DNA from: Rhizobium vallis
Lineage (GTDB): Bacteria > Pseudomonadota > Alphaproteobacteria > Rhizobiales > Rhizobiaceae
Assembly (NCBI RefSeq): GCF_003985155.1
Contig: NZ_ML133687.1
Span: forward strand, 899,144-963,143
Direction: 5' to 3'
Length of the DNA: 64,000 bases
Shown: positions 26,715 through 35,621 of the stretch, in pieces
Numbering within the stretch: the stretch's first letter is position 1
Layout: every line of letters begins with the position of its first letter
Made by a program: the position numbers and the translations under genes
Notes under the pieces: model-generated
What the model saw: the letters and a program-made list of their open reading frames with translations, nothing else
Databases searched by the model: none
What the model was told of the DNA's origin: nothing

Positions 26715-27892
26715 TAGGCAGTGCCCCCGTCAGTCCCGCTGGTGGCGGAAAGCAGTCTTTCCTGAGTGCGTCTCCAGAAAGATGACATCCGATCCCTGAG
26801 GAACGAAGGCATGACCAGACGTTTGTGCAGGCCGAGGAAGACGATTGAGACGACGCTGCTTACGATCGGAATTGCGTAAAGCACGGCTATATATTCGGGG
26901 TCTGTATCGATCTGATTGGCCGCGTAGAAGGCCGCCCAGCGCAGAGCGAACGCATAGGCGAGCGCGCTGACCATCGGGTGCAGCCGCGCCTCCCGGTGCG
27001 AGCGCGCGTCACCGGCGATCGCCAGCGAGAACAGCGCAAAGACGACAGGCAGGATCCAGTCCGTCAGCCGGCGATGCAGTTCTGCACGGTAGCTCTGCGG
27101 CCGGATCGTATAGTCCTTGTCGTTCGGATCGGGATTGAACAGGAACCACAGGTCGCGGTCGCTGGCTTTCAGCGTCGCCTGACCACGATTCTCCGTCATG
27201 TCCGAGAGGTCGAAGGAATAGGAATCGAAATTGATGACCGAGACATTGCCGTCAGGCGTTTTGCGGTGCACCTCGCCATCATGCATGATCAAGGTCGTGC
27301 CTGTGTCGTCGACCGCACCTTCCTTCGCATAATAGATCAGCTCATAGTTCGGATCGCGCTCGTCGGCGACGAACAGCCCCTTCAGCATGCGCCCGGCCAT
27401 CCGCTGCGAGATCTGCACATAGAGGCCTTCATCAAGCTTGCGGAAGTTCTTCTCTTCGATCACCGAAGAAAGGAGGTCGGCATAGGTTTCGGCGATCATC
27501 TGCCGCACGACGGTCTTCGCGCGCGGCTCGACGACATTGTCGACGAAGAAGGAAAAAACGCTGATGGCGGCGGCAAGCAGCAGGATCGGACGGACCAGAA
27601 TGCTGCGTCGTGCCCCAGCCGCGTCGATGACGGTCAGCTCGGAATCGTTGTTCATCGTCGTCAGCGTCTGGGTGATCGCGATAACGAGGGCAAAGGGCAG
27701 AACGACGGGAATGATCGACGGCAGGATCATCGTCGCGAGCTGGGCGAACGTGCCGATCGACTGGCCGCTGTCGGTGACGAGGTTGATACGCTGCAGAACC
27801 TGCGTCGTCCATATGATCGCCAGCACGGGCAGGAGCGCCACGAGAAACATCTGGCCGACGCGCCGCAATATGTATGTCTCGAGTAGTTTCAT
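26714..27892 (-). CDS. lptF: LPS export ABC transporter permease LptF
   Basis: Partner permease of LptG in the LPS bridge complex. It has 392 residues from ATG 27892 (MKLLETYILRRVG); an extension to 27922 is unlikely. The N-terminal helix LVALLPVLAIIWTTQVLQ, the coupling helix stretch NNDSELTVIDAAGARRSILV (about residues 80-99) and the periplasmic jellyroll (about 130-280) match the YjgP/YjgQ family. It is first in lptF-lptG-lptD-surA-pdxA-rsmA. The promoter must lie in the 98 bp before the PAP2 gene stop or upstream of it. Confidence 0.95.
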   Translation of the reverse strand: MKLLETYILRRVGQMFLVALLPVLAIIWTTQVLQRINLVTDSGQSIGTFAQLATMILPSIIPVVLPFALVIAITQTLTTMNNDSELTVIDAAGARRSILVRPILLLAAAISVFSFFVDNVVEPRAKTVVRQMIAETYADLLSSVIEEKNFRKLDEGLYVQISQRMAGRMLKGLFVADERDPNYELIYYAKEGAVDDTGTTLIMHDGEVHRKTPDGNVSVINFDSYSFDLSDMTENRGQATLKASDRDLWFLFNPDPNDKDYTIRPQSYRAELHRRLTDWILPVVFALFSLAIAGDARSHREARLHPMVSALAYAFALRWAAFYAANQIDTDPEYIAVLYAIPIVSSVVSIVFLGLHKRLVMPSFLRDRMSSFWRRTQERLLSATSGTDGGTA

Positions 27893-27991
27893 GCCGGCCC
27901 TTGAAAGCACCTGCACGCCCAAACGGCTTGCAGGAAAATCCCTCTACGCTCTTTGTCGCGCTTTTGCGACAAGCTGGTGTCAAAAATTCAT

Positions 27992-28693
27992 TCAAATTTC
28001 AGAATTTTTTTGGCTCTGTTGCGACTCAGTTAACGCCAGCAGCGCGGCGAAGATGACAAGTGAGGAAAGCCACCCGAGTACGACGTCGGAAAGATAGTGC
28101 GCGCCGAAGGATAGCCGCATTGCCGGCGTGAGGATCGAGATGGCGGCCACGGGCGGAAACAGCGCATAGCGCAGCGATTTCGGAATGAAGAGTAGAAGGC
28201 AGAAGAGCCAGCCCGCGCTCGCTGCCTCGCCGGAGACGAAAGAGCAGTTCGAAACGCATTTGCCGGCAAGCGATCCTGCCTCGGCGAAATGCAGCGCGCC
28301 GCCGAAAATATCCGTCTGCACCGGCCGCGGCCGGCCCCAATGTTCCTTCAGGATGACATTGACCAGCAGCACCGGCCCGATCAGCAGCGTTCCCAAGGCG
28401 ACCTTGAGCTTGCGGGCGCGCTCGGCGTTGAAGGTCGCGCCGTGCTGCTGGTAGCATTCGATGAGTTTCCACGCCATCCAGATCGCCACGATATAGGGAA
28501 GACGAAAGAAGGCGGTGCGCAACAGGTCGAAGATATCAGAGTCGCGATAGGGAAAGCCGCCGCAGATGCTGCCGGCGGCGGAGGTCGCATCGCAATTGGC
28601 GGCCACGAAAAAAAGCTGGGAAAAATAGATATCTATTCCGGGGAAAGCTCGGAACACAGCAAGCAAGGCCCACCATGTCCAGAACAGCCACAT
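27992..28693 (-). CDS. PAP2 family phosphatase, candidate lipid A or lipid phosphatase
   Basis: A 233-residue membrane phosphatase from ATG 28693, or 257 from a TTG at 28765 if the basic N-terminal tail is real. It has five to six hydrophobic segments. The acid-phosphatase motifs are KEHWGRPRP (C1), CSFVSGEAAS (C2) and MRLSFGAHYLSD (C3). In C2 the usual SGH is SGE, so the general acid His is missing while the C3 His nucleophile is present. Rhizobia dephosphorylate lipid A with PAP2 enzymes LpxE and LpxF, and this gene is directly upstream of lptF-lptG-lptD on the same strand. A lipid A 1- or 4'-phosphatase is therefore a good guess, but it is not proven. Confidence 0.8.
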   Translation of the reverse strand: MWLFWTWWALLAVFRAFPGIDIYFSQLFFVAANCDATSAAGSICGGFPYRDSDIFDLLRTAFFRLPYIVAIWMAWKLIECYQQHGATFNAERARKLKVALGTLLIGPVLLVNVILKEHWGRPRPVQTDIFGGALHFAEAGSLAGKCVSNCSFVSGEAASAGWLFCLLLFIPKSLRYALFPPVAAISILTPAMRLSFGAHYLSDVVLGWLSSLVIFAALLALTESQQSQKNSEI

Positions 28694-28909
28694 GAATGCA
28701 CCGAAAGTCGTTTTCGGCAGGTGGATTGCCGGACCCCGCCATCGATTTTTCGAAAAAATTGTCAACGCGAATATCTACGAAACTGACGAAAACATGAGGG
28801 CCTTGATGGCCGCCGGCGACCATAACAATTGTCGCAAGCCATTGACAGACCCGCCAAACGCGAAATTATCCGCGGGGGACGGATTTCAAAGAATCCCAGC
28901 GGAGAAGAC

Positions 28910-30400
28910 ATGTCAGCAAAGTTCGAAATTTCATTCGCAAAGTCGGCAAAGCTCAATGGCGGCCTGGCGATTCTGTTGAAGACGGCCGATGCAGAGAGTG
29001 CGGCGGGCGTCGAAGTGGTCGACCCGGCAGGCGTGGTTGCGAAAGCTGCGAAGATCGCCCGATTCTCCGCGAAATCCATGGCCGCGCTCGATATCGTCGC
29101 CCCGGAAGGCTCGCCCGTCGAGCGCATCGTCGCCGTCGGGCTCGGCAAGGCGGCCGAACTCACCCCCCATGACTGGCTGAAGGCCGGCGGTGTTGCGGCA
29201 TCGAAGATCAAGAACACCGACAAGGCTGCCGTCTTTATCGAGGTGCCGGGGCTGGAGGTGAGCGCGCGGGCGGCGGCCGATTTTGCGCTCGGCATGCTGC
29301 TGCGCGCCTACAGCTTCGACACCTACAAGACGAAGAAGAACGACGAGGAAGACAAGCCGGCAAAATCCGTCAAGGTGACGGTCGTTACCGCCGATCCTGG
29401 CGCCGCCAAGAAGGCGTTTTCCGAGTCCGAAGCGATCGCCGGCGGCGTCAATCTTGCCCGTGATCTCGTCAACGAACCGCCGAACGTGCTCGGCCCCGTC
29501 GAGTTCGCCGCCAAGGCGAAGGACTTGGAAAAGCTCGGAATCGAAGTGGAAATCCTGACCGAGCGGGAGATGCGTCGTCTCGGCATGGGCGCCCTTCTCG
29601 GCGTCGCCCAAGGCTCCGTGCGCCCGCCGCGGCTGGCGGTCATGCAGTGGAAGGGCGGCAAGGGCAAGGATCGCCCCATCGCCTTCATCGGCAAGGGCGT
29701 TGTCTTCGATACCGGCGGCATTTCGATCAAGCCGGCGGCCGGCATGGAAGACATGAAGGGCGATATGGGCGGTGCTGCAGCCGTCATCGGTCTCATGCAT
29801 CTGCTCGCCTCCCGCAAGGCTGCCGTGAACGCCATCGGGATCATCGGCCTTGTTGAAAACATGCCCGACGGTAACGCCCAGCGCCCGGGTGATATCGTCA
29901 CGTCGATGTCCGGCCAGACGATCGAGGTGATCAATACCGATGCCGAGGGCCGCCTCGTGCTCTGCGACGCCCTCTGGTACTGCAACGACCGCTTCAAGCC
30001 GCAATTCATGGTCAATCTCGCCACGCTGACCGGCGCGATCGTCGTGGCGCTCGGCAATGTGCATGCCGGCCTGTTCTCCAACGACGATCAGCTCTCTGCT
30101 CAACTGACGGCGGCCGGTCTCGCGACCAACGAAAAGCTCTGGCGCATGCCGCTCGGCAAGGACTACGACAAGCTGATTGACAGCAAGTTCGCCGACATGA
30201 AGAACACCGGCGGCCGGCAGGCCGGCTCGATCACGGCGGCGCATTTCCTCAAGCGTTTCGTGCAAGACACGCCCTGGGCGCATCTCGATATCGCCGGCAC
30301 GGCAATGGGCTCGCCACAGGACGAGATCAACCAGTCCTGGGGTTCCGGTTTCGGCGTGCGCTTGCTCGACGAGCTCGTTCGCGCACACTATGAATCCTGA
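28910..30400 (+). CDS. pepA: Leucyl aminopeptidase PepA (M17)
   Basis: Cytosolic hexameric metallo-aminopeptidase that removes N-terminal residues; in some bacteria PepA also binds DNA. It has 496 residues from ATG 28910, set by GGAGAAG at 28901-28907. The C-terminal catalytic domain shows [15 protein letters not shown] (metal-binding Lys and Asp, about residues 262-276) and [15 protein letters not shown] (the M17 signature, about 342-356). [18 protein letters not shown] and [10 protein letters not shown] are the final metal-site blocks. Its stop overlaps the holC start by one base, the common pepA-holC arrangement. Confidence 0.96.
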   Translation: MSAKFEISFAKSAKLNGGLAILLKTADAESAAGVEVVDPAGVVAKAAKIARFSAKSMAALDIVAPEGSPVERIVAVGLGKAAELTPHDWLKAGGVAASKIKNTDKAAVFIEVPGLEVSARAAADFALGMLLRAYSFDTYKTKKNDEEDKPAKSVKVTVVTADPGAAKKAFSESEAIAGGVNLARDLVNEPPNVLGPVEFAAKAKDLEKLGIEVEILTEREMRRLGMGALLGVAQGSVRPPRLAVMQWKGGKGKDRPIAFIGKGVVFDTGGISIKPAAGMEDMKGDMGGAAAVIGLMHLLASRKAAVNAIGIIGLVENMPDGNAQRPGDIVTSMSGQTIEVINTDAEGRLVLCDALWYCNDRFKPQFMVNLATLTGAIVVALGNVHAGLFSNDDQLSAQLTAAGLATNEKLWRMPLGKDYDKLIDSKFADMKNTGGRQAGSITAAHFLKRFVQDTPWAHLDIAGTAMGSPQDEINQSWGSGFGVRLLDELVRAHYES

Positions 30401-30849
30401 TGACCGAGGTTCTCTTCTATCATCTGACCGAAACCAGGCTGGAGGACGCGCTGCCGCCGCTCATCGACAAAAGCGCCGAGCGCGGCTGGCGCGTCGCCGT
30501 TCAGACGCGGGAGCCGGCGCGGCGTGATGCGCTCGATACGCATCTTTGGACGTTCCGTGAGGAAAGTTTTCTGCCGCACGGCACCGATGAAGGTGATTTC
30601 GCCGAAAGCCAGCCGGTGCTTTTGACGGTGACGCCGGATAATGGCAACGCAGCGACCGTGCGTTTCATCGTCGATGGCGCCGAACCGCCGCCGGCCGGCG
30701 CCTATGAGCGAATCGTCTTCATGTTCGACGGTCACGACCAGGAGCAACTGGAAGCAGCCCGTGCGCATTGGAAGAGGCTGAAAGGCGAGGGGCACAACCT
30801 CACCTACTGGCAGCAGACACCGGAAGGGCGATGGGAAAAGAAGGCCTGA
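30400..30849 (+). CDS. holC: DNA polymerase III chi subunit HolC
   Basis: Clamp-loader accessory protein that links polymerase III to single-strand binding protein. It has 149 residues. EVLFYHLTETRLEDALPPLI and GWRVAVQTREPARRDALD are diagnostic, as are the block HLWTFREESFLPHG and the later RIVFMFDGHDQEQLEAARAH. The ATG at 30400 overlaps the pepA TGA, so translation is coupled. It ends 10 bp before the convergent GrpB-family gene. Confidence 0.93.
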   Translation: MTEVLFYHLTETRLEDALPPLIDKSAERGWRVAVQTREPARRDALDTHLWTFREESFLPHGTDEGDFAESQPVLLTVTPDNGNAATVRFIVDGAEPPPAGAYERIVFMFDGHDQEQLEAARAHWKRLKGEGHNLTYWQQTPEGRWEKKA

Positions 30850-30858
30850 CATCGATTG

Positions 30859-31410
30859 TCAGGCCAATCCGGCCTCGGCCAGAACCTTGTCGATGAAATC
30901 CTTTTTTGCGCCGGTATAGGCCGCGCGGCTCTCGGCAAATTTCTGCGCAAGGTCGATCTTCAGTTCTTCATAGGCGAAGGCGAGGGCGGGATCGTTTTGC
31001 AGCCTGTCACGGAAGAAAATGTTCCGCCTCCAGTTGAAGCCCTGATACTCGACCACATGGGCGAGATGCGTGCGCGTCTCGCCCGTGATGCCACGGCCGA
31101 AGAGGTGGTCGTCCGGCACGATATCCGCGCCGGCATAATCATAGCCGATCTTTTCCATCGGGACGATACAGGCAAGCCCATCCTCGAGCCGCGGGACGCC
31201 CACGAGGATGTCGATGATCGGCTTTGCCTTGATGCCTGGAATGGCGGTGCTGCCGAAATGCTGGATATCGAGCGCCAGAGGGCCAAGCGCGTTGCGGACC
31301 CTGGTCTCCTCCAGCAGATACGCCTCGCGCCATTTCGCATTGGGGTCAGAAAGCCTGACCGTCAGATGCCGGACGCCCAATCCAAACGCTTCATCCTGCT
31401 CCTGATGCAT
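30859..31410 (-). CDS. GrpB family protein (nucleotidyltransferase fold)
   Basis: A 183-residue protein of the GrpB / UPF0157 family. The signature HFGSTAIPGIKAKPIIDILV (about residues 48-67) has the Ser and Asp pattern of the nucleotidyltransferase superfamily. The biological substrate is not known; some relatives are fused to dephospho-CoA kinase. The ATG at 31410 is preferred to a TTG at 31425. It converges on holC and has no functional partner nearby. Confidence 0.85.
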   Translation of the reverse strand: MHQEQDEAFGLGVRHLTVRLSDPNAKWREAYLLEETRVRNALGPLALDIQHFGSTAIPGIKAKPIIDILVGVPRLEDGLACIVPMEKIGYDYAGADIVPDDHLFGRGITGETRTHLAHVVEYQGFNWRRNIFFRDRLQNDPALAFAYEELKIDLAQKFAESRAAYTGAKKDFIDKVLAEAGLA

Positions 31411-31484
31411 GGAGGCGGCCTTCAAGTGTTAGACCACTACTTTAGCATTTAGCCGGAGCCATGGCATCTGCCGGCGGAGGCCAA

Positions 31485-32411
31485 TCAGTCGTGGAACGCT
31501 TCGACGAATTTCCGCTTGCCGAGCATGAAGGCGTCGGCGACGTGGCGCAGCGGCGCGAGATCGACATCGGATGTGCCGGCCTTGATGATCTCGGCAAAGC
31601 GCCGGTAAAGCGAGGGATATTCCTGCTCCGGCTCGGCGAATGTCAGCGTGCCGTTGATGGAAAGCTTGGCGCCGCCTTCGGAGAGAACCATCTGGCCGGC
31701 CGCCGTTTCCGCAACGATATCCCAGCTCTGCTTGCCGGTCTGGCGCCAGTCGAATTCGGCATGCACAGGCAGGCCGCCGGCATCGCGGAAGTGAATGTCG
31801 GCAGCGATTGGCGCATCGCGATTCTCAGGAAATTCGAGCACGGCCTCGGTGATGAAGGCCGGCCGCGGCAGGATGTGGGTGACGATCGACAGCGCATTGA
31901 TGCCGGGATCGAAAACGCCGAGGCCGCCGGCCTGCCAGATCCATTCCTGGTTCGGATGCCAGTGGCGGACATCTTCCTTCCAGATCACATGCACGCTGTT
32001 GATCGTCGTTGCGGCAAGAAAGGCCTTGGCGGCTTCGACAGCCGGCGCATAGCGCGAATGCCAGCTGGCAAAAAGCGATGCACCCTGCTTTGCCGCAAGC
32101 GCCTCGAGATCGGCAACTTCGCTGAGCGTCGCGCCGGGCGGCTTTTCGAGGAAGACGTGCTTGCCGGCAACGAGCGCCTTATAGGCCGCCTCGTAGCGAT
32201 ATTGCGGCGGCATGCAAAGCGAAACGGCATCGATCGACGGCTCGGCGTCGAGCATGGCATCGATGGTCGTATAGCTCTTGACGCCTTCGACCGTGCCGTG
32301 GCGGCTTGCCGTAGCGACAAGCTCGAAATCCGGGTTCTTGGCGATGGAGGGAAGGTGCTGGTCGCGGACGATCTTGCCGACGCCGACGATGGCGAGGTTG
32401 ATAGGGGACAT
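31485..32411 (-). CDS. Gfo/Idh/MocA oxidoreductase, L-arabinose/D-galactose 1-dehydrogenase type
   Basis: A 308-residue NAD(P)-dependent sugar dehydrogenase. The Rossmann motif VGVGKIVRDQHLP (about residues 9-21) and the catalytic Lys in EKPPGATLSE (about 92-101) are clear. FDPGINALSIVTHILPRP and WKEDVRHWHPNQEW closely resemble, from memory, the Azospirillum L-arabinose 1-dehydrogenase, which also uses D-galactose. That makes a non-phosphorylative pentose or galactose step likely. No lactonase or dehydratase gene lies next to it, so it is an orphan of its pathway here. The start at ATG 32411 is unambiguous. Confidence 0.85.
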   Translation of the reverse strand: MSPINLAIVGVGKIVRDQHLPSIAKNPDFELVATASRHGTVEGVKSYTTIDAMLDAEPSIDAVSLCMPPQYRYEAAYKALVAGKHVFLEKPPGATLSEVADLEALAAKQGASLFASWHSRYAPAVEAAKAFLAATTINSVHVIWKEDVRHWHPNQEWIWQAGGLGVFDPGINALSIVTHILPRPAFITEAVLEFPENRDAPIAADIHFRDAGGLPVHAEFDWRQTGKQSWDIVAETAAGQMVLSEGGAKLSINGTLTFAEPEQEYPSLYRRFAEIIKAGTSDVDLAPLRHVADAFMLGKRKFVEAFHD

Positions 32412-32531
32412 GGTGTTTCGCTCGAGCCTGTTTAAAAAGTATGATTTATTGGGCCTGTTTGTAGCAGAAAGAGGCGCGCGGACAAGCTCTCCTCCTCCAA
32501 TTCTATTTCATCCTACCGCATGATGGTCGCT

Positions 32532-34574
32532 CTACCTCATGATAGTTTGGCGAAGGAAGCTGTAACCCATCGCCGCGCGGGCGGCGCGTTCTTCGGAATT
32601 TCCGTCGCCGCCATGTCCGCCCGAGCCGAATTCATGGAAAAGCGGCCGATGTCCTGCCTCTTCCAGGCGGGCGGCAAAGCGGCGCGCATGCGATGGATGC
32701 ACGCGGTCGTCATTGGCGGAGCTTTCGATATAGACCGGCGGGTAGGTAACGTCGGTCGATGGCCTGACATTGTGAAGCGGCGAATAGCCGAGCATGAAGT
32801 CCCGGTCCTCTGGCATATCAGGGTCACCGTATTCGTCCATCCAGGCTTGCCCGGCGCTGAACAGGTGGAATCGGATCATGTCGAGCACTGGGACCTGGCA
32901 CCAGATGGCGCCGAAATCCTGCGGATAACGCGTCAGCATCACACCTGTCAGCAGGCCGCCATTGCTGCCACCCTGGCACGCGATTCGTGATGGCACGGTG
33001 TAGCCGCGAGCGACGAGATCGCGGGCGATGGCGACGAAATCGGCAAACGCCCTGTCTCGTCCTTGCCGCTTGGCGCTGCGATACCAGTCGGGTCCGAATT
33101 CGCCGCCGCCGCGGATATAGGCCTGCACATAGGCGCCGCCTTGCTCCAGCCAGCGTCCTATGACGCCGGAATAGTTCGGTGACAGAGAGACATCGAAGCC
33201 GCCGTAGCCGTAAAGCAGCACCGGCAGCGCTCCCTTGGTCCATTGTTTCGGCAGGACAAGCCGGTAGGGAACCTTCGTTCCGTCTTCGGAAACAGCCTCC
33301 AGCAGTTCGGACGACATTCCGCTCGCATCGAAATAGCTCGGTGCCGCCGCGACGAAAATCGGCTCAGCCTCTCTGCTGCGATCCGATAGCTCGAGGCGAT
33401 AGCAGGCTGGTGGCTGCAGGAATCCCTGGCCGACGACGTAAAGCGTATCGTCGCCAAGATGCAGATCGGCATGCAGTGGCCTGAAATGAACCGTCTGCAT
33501 GTCGGCCGGCAGCGCGATCTCCCGCTGTTCGGCATCGGGCTTCGTCAGATCCAGCACCAGGAGGCGCGGACGCAGCCGATCGGAGATGATGAAGACGCAC
33601 CATTCGCGCAACAGCAGCATCTGCGACACGGACTGGCCTTCGGCAGGCCGAAGCAGGATCCGCTCCGGCCCGAGCAGCGACGTCTCGGAGGTGGGATCGA
33701 AGCGTTGCAGCACGAGACTGCCGGCTGGAACGCGCTCGTCGGTCTTCGCCCGCCAAAGGCAATGGTCATGATTGAACTGAAAATCGATCTCCTCGGGAAG
33801 GTCGATGCGCTGCCGAGTGCCGTCATCTGCGATGAGGAACGCGCTCGCAACACCGATCTCATGGGCGGCGCCGAAAATGCTGATCAAGCCGCTGGCCGTC
33901 GAAGCACCGAACAGGGCTGGATCGATGACGAGGTTGAAGCCGTAGACGTCCTCGTCCGCAGCCTCGAAGATAATGTCGGCATCTTCCGGCCGCTGCCCGC
34001 GCTTCAGTCGCCGCCCGACGCGTGGCCATCCCGAACGGGTCGCCGAGAAACGATCGATGGAGCCGAAATAGCAGATCTCGTCTCGGCTCAGCCAATTGGC
34101 GTGCGATCGTACGGCGGGCAGATCGAAGCCGCCCTCTACGATCTGCTTGCTCTCGGCATCGAATTCGAGTTGGCGGACAAGATCCGAGCCACCGTCCGAA
34201 AGGCTGAGCAGCACCCGTGTCGGCTCCCAGGCGCAAGTGACGACGCCGCGCCAGCTCCAGCGCTTGCCTTCGCTTGCGCAGAACGCGTCGAGATCGAACA
34301 CCGGCTCCCAATCGGCATCCGGCAAGGGGTCCTGCTCGGCCGGCAGGCGGAACCAGACGCCGAGCGGGTTGTCCTTGCTCTGCCGGAAATCGAACAGCCA
34401 GCCGCCCCGGCGCGCCGGGACGATCAACCTGTCCTGCCGCTCGATCAGTGCCTTGATCGCATCGCGATCCCCAGCGAATTCGGGTGTTCTGAGCGCCGCG
34501 TCGGAGCGTGCGTTGTGTTCTTCGATGAACTGACGGGTGCTGGGATGGTCATCCGTTTCGAGGTGAAGGTTCAT
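32532..34574 (-). CDS. Prolyl oligopeptidase family serine peptidase (S9)
   Basis: A 680-residue S9 peptidase from ATG 34574. The N-terminal part (about 60-400) is the seven-bladed propeller that screens substrates; the C-terminal part is an alpha/beta hydrolase. The Ser is in ACQGGSNGGLLTG, the Asp in SANDDRVHPSHARRF, and the His in FGSGGHGGDGN. PVLLYGYGGFDVSLSPNYSG and WLEQGGAYVQAYIRGGGEFG are also family blocks. There is no signal peptide, so it acts in the cytoplasm on short proline-containing peptides. It stands alone, 120 bp upstream of the sugar dehydrogenase start on the same strand. Confidence 0.92.
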   Translation of the reverse strand: MNLHLETDDHPSTRQFIEEHNARSDAALRTPEFAGDRDAIKALIERQDRLIVPARRGGWLFDFRQSKDNPLGVWFRLPAEQDPLPDADWEPVFDLDAFCASEGKRWSWRGVVTCAWEPTRVLLSLSDGGSDLVRQLEFDAESKQIVEGGFDLPAVRSHANWLSRDEICYFGSIDRFSATRSGWPRVGRRLKRGQRPEDADIIFEAADEDVYGFNLVIDPALFGASTASGLISIFGAAHEIGVASAFLIADDGTRQRIDLPEEIDFQFNHDHCLWRAKTDERVPAGSLVLQRFDPTSETSLLGPERILLRPAEGQSVSQMLLLREWCVFIISDRLRPRLLVLDLTKPDAEQREIALPADMQTVHFRPLHADLHLGDDTLYVVGQGFLQPPACYRLELSDRSREAEPIFVAAAPSYFDASGMSSELLEAVSEDGTKVPYRLVLPKQWTKGALPVLLYGYGGFDVSLSPNYSGVIGRWLEQGGAYVQAYIRGGGEFGPDWYRSAKRQGRDRAFADFVAIARDLVARGYTVPSRIACQGGSNGGLLTGVMLTRYPQDFGAIWCQVPVLDMIRFHLFSAGQAWMDEYGDPDMPEDRDFMLGYSPLHNVRPSTDVTYPPVYIESSANDDRVHPSHARRFAARLEEAGHRPLFHEFGSGGHGGDGNSEERAARAAMGYSFLRQTIMR

Positions 34575-34643
34575 CAATGACCTGTCGGTTTCCGTTGACG
34601 TAGGACTGATCTAGGAAGCTGATGCCTCCTTGGCAACCTTCCC

Positions 34644-35492
34644 CTAGCGGGTCGCCACGAAATCTGCGGAGGCGACGAGATTGCTCGGCGCCTGCGTCTT
34701 CCTGAATTTCAGCGTCACGACCTTGTAGCCTTCGCCTTCGAGCTTCGAAAGCAGGGTCGGCAGCATCGTCGCAGTGCGTTTGTGGATGTCGTGCATCAGG
34801 ATGATGCCATGGCCGCGCTTCTGCAGCAGGTTCAAGGTCCGCTGCGTCACGGAAGCTGGCGTCGTGGTGAAATAATCCTTGCTGTCGATGTCGACATCCA
34901 TGACCACCATGTCGCGCATGGCGATTGCGGCACGCAGCCTGTGGCTCTCGGCGAGATAGGGGAACCGGAAGAAGGCGACATCCGTTCCAGTCGCCTTGGT
35001 CACCGCCATTTCGCCCTTCGTCACTTCAGCCATCGCCGCGTCGAAACTCAGTGCATTCAGATTGGCGTGCCGGTAGGTGTGGCTGCCGATCGTGTTGCCG
35101 TCCATCGCTACCTTGCGGGCGAGCGCCGGATGCATCTCTGCCATCTGGCCGACCATCATGAAGGCGCCCTTGACGCCGAACTGGTCGAGGATCGCCAGCA
35201 CCTTGTCCGTCCGGCCGGGGATCGGACCGTCGTCGAAGCTCAGGATCACTTCCTTGTCATTTAGCTTGAGATCGGCGAGCGAGGAGATCTCGAGCGTCCG
35301 CCCGGCCAGGTGATGCGGGCCGGCAAGGAGCGGCGCTGATGCATCGCCATCGTCCTTGGTGACAGACTTCCGCCCCTCAGGCGCAATCACCGAGGAGGTC
35401 TTGATTGATGTATCGGGGGCCTGCCTTGTGGTGCTGCAGGCGGTGAGGGCGGCTGTCACGGCGATGCAGGACAGAATGAGAAAACGGTGCAT
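34644..35492 (-). CDS. Polysaccharide deacetylase lipoprotein (NodB-like domain, CE4)
   Basis: A 282-residue exported protein with a lipobox (VTAALTAC, Cys19) and a NodB homology domain. Motif 1 is SFDDGP in place of TFDDGP, motif 2 HTYRH binds the metal, motif 3 is FFRFPY, and the His near the end lies in ILMHDIHKRT. Target could be peptidoglycan, chitin oligomer or exopolysaccharide; peptidoglycan or surface glycan is likely, because no nod genes are around. A CtrA-like site lies 54 bp upstream, which would fit an envelope gene under cell-cycle control. Its stop is 69 bp from the peptidase gene. Confidence 0.88.
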   Translation of the reverse strand: MHRFLILSCIAVTAALTACSTTRQAPDTSIKTSSVIAPEGRKSVTKDDGDASAPLLAGPHHLAGRTLEISSLADLKLNDKEVILSFDDGPIPGRTDKVLAILDQFGVKGAFMMVGQMAEMHPALARKVAMDGNTIGSHTYRHANLNALSFDAAMAEVTKGEMAVTKATGTDVAFFRFPYLAESHRLRAAIAMRDMVVMDVDIDSKDYFTTTPASVTQRTLNLLQKRGHGIILMHDIHKRTATMLPTLLSKLEGEGYKVVTLKFRKTQAPSNLVASADFVATR

Positions 35493-35545
35493 TGAAAGGG
35501 CTCAACAAATCAGCAATGAATGTTGAGATAACCTTTCGAATTATG

Positions 35546-35561
35546 GTTAACGATCGGTTGA
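35546..35561 (-). promoter_or_regulatory. CtrA-like site before the deacetylase gene
   Basis: On the minus strand TCAA-N7-TTAAC (35561 to 35546) matches the CtrA consensus TTAA-N7-TTAAC at 8 of 9 positions and lies 54 bp before the ATG. The consensus is short, so chance is possible. Confidence 0.3.
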
Positions 35562-35621
35562 TAGCGGTGGGAATTGTGCCGAGGCGCGGCACTTCGCCAC
35601 GGCTTTCGCTTAGGCCTGTGA

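Noticed and set aside
28693..28765. TTG start for the PAP2 phosphatase at 28765
   Set aside because: No ribosome site is visible; the TTGACA there could equally be a -35 element. The ATG at 28693 is kept as the start, although the longer form is not excluded.
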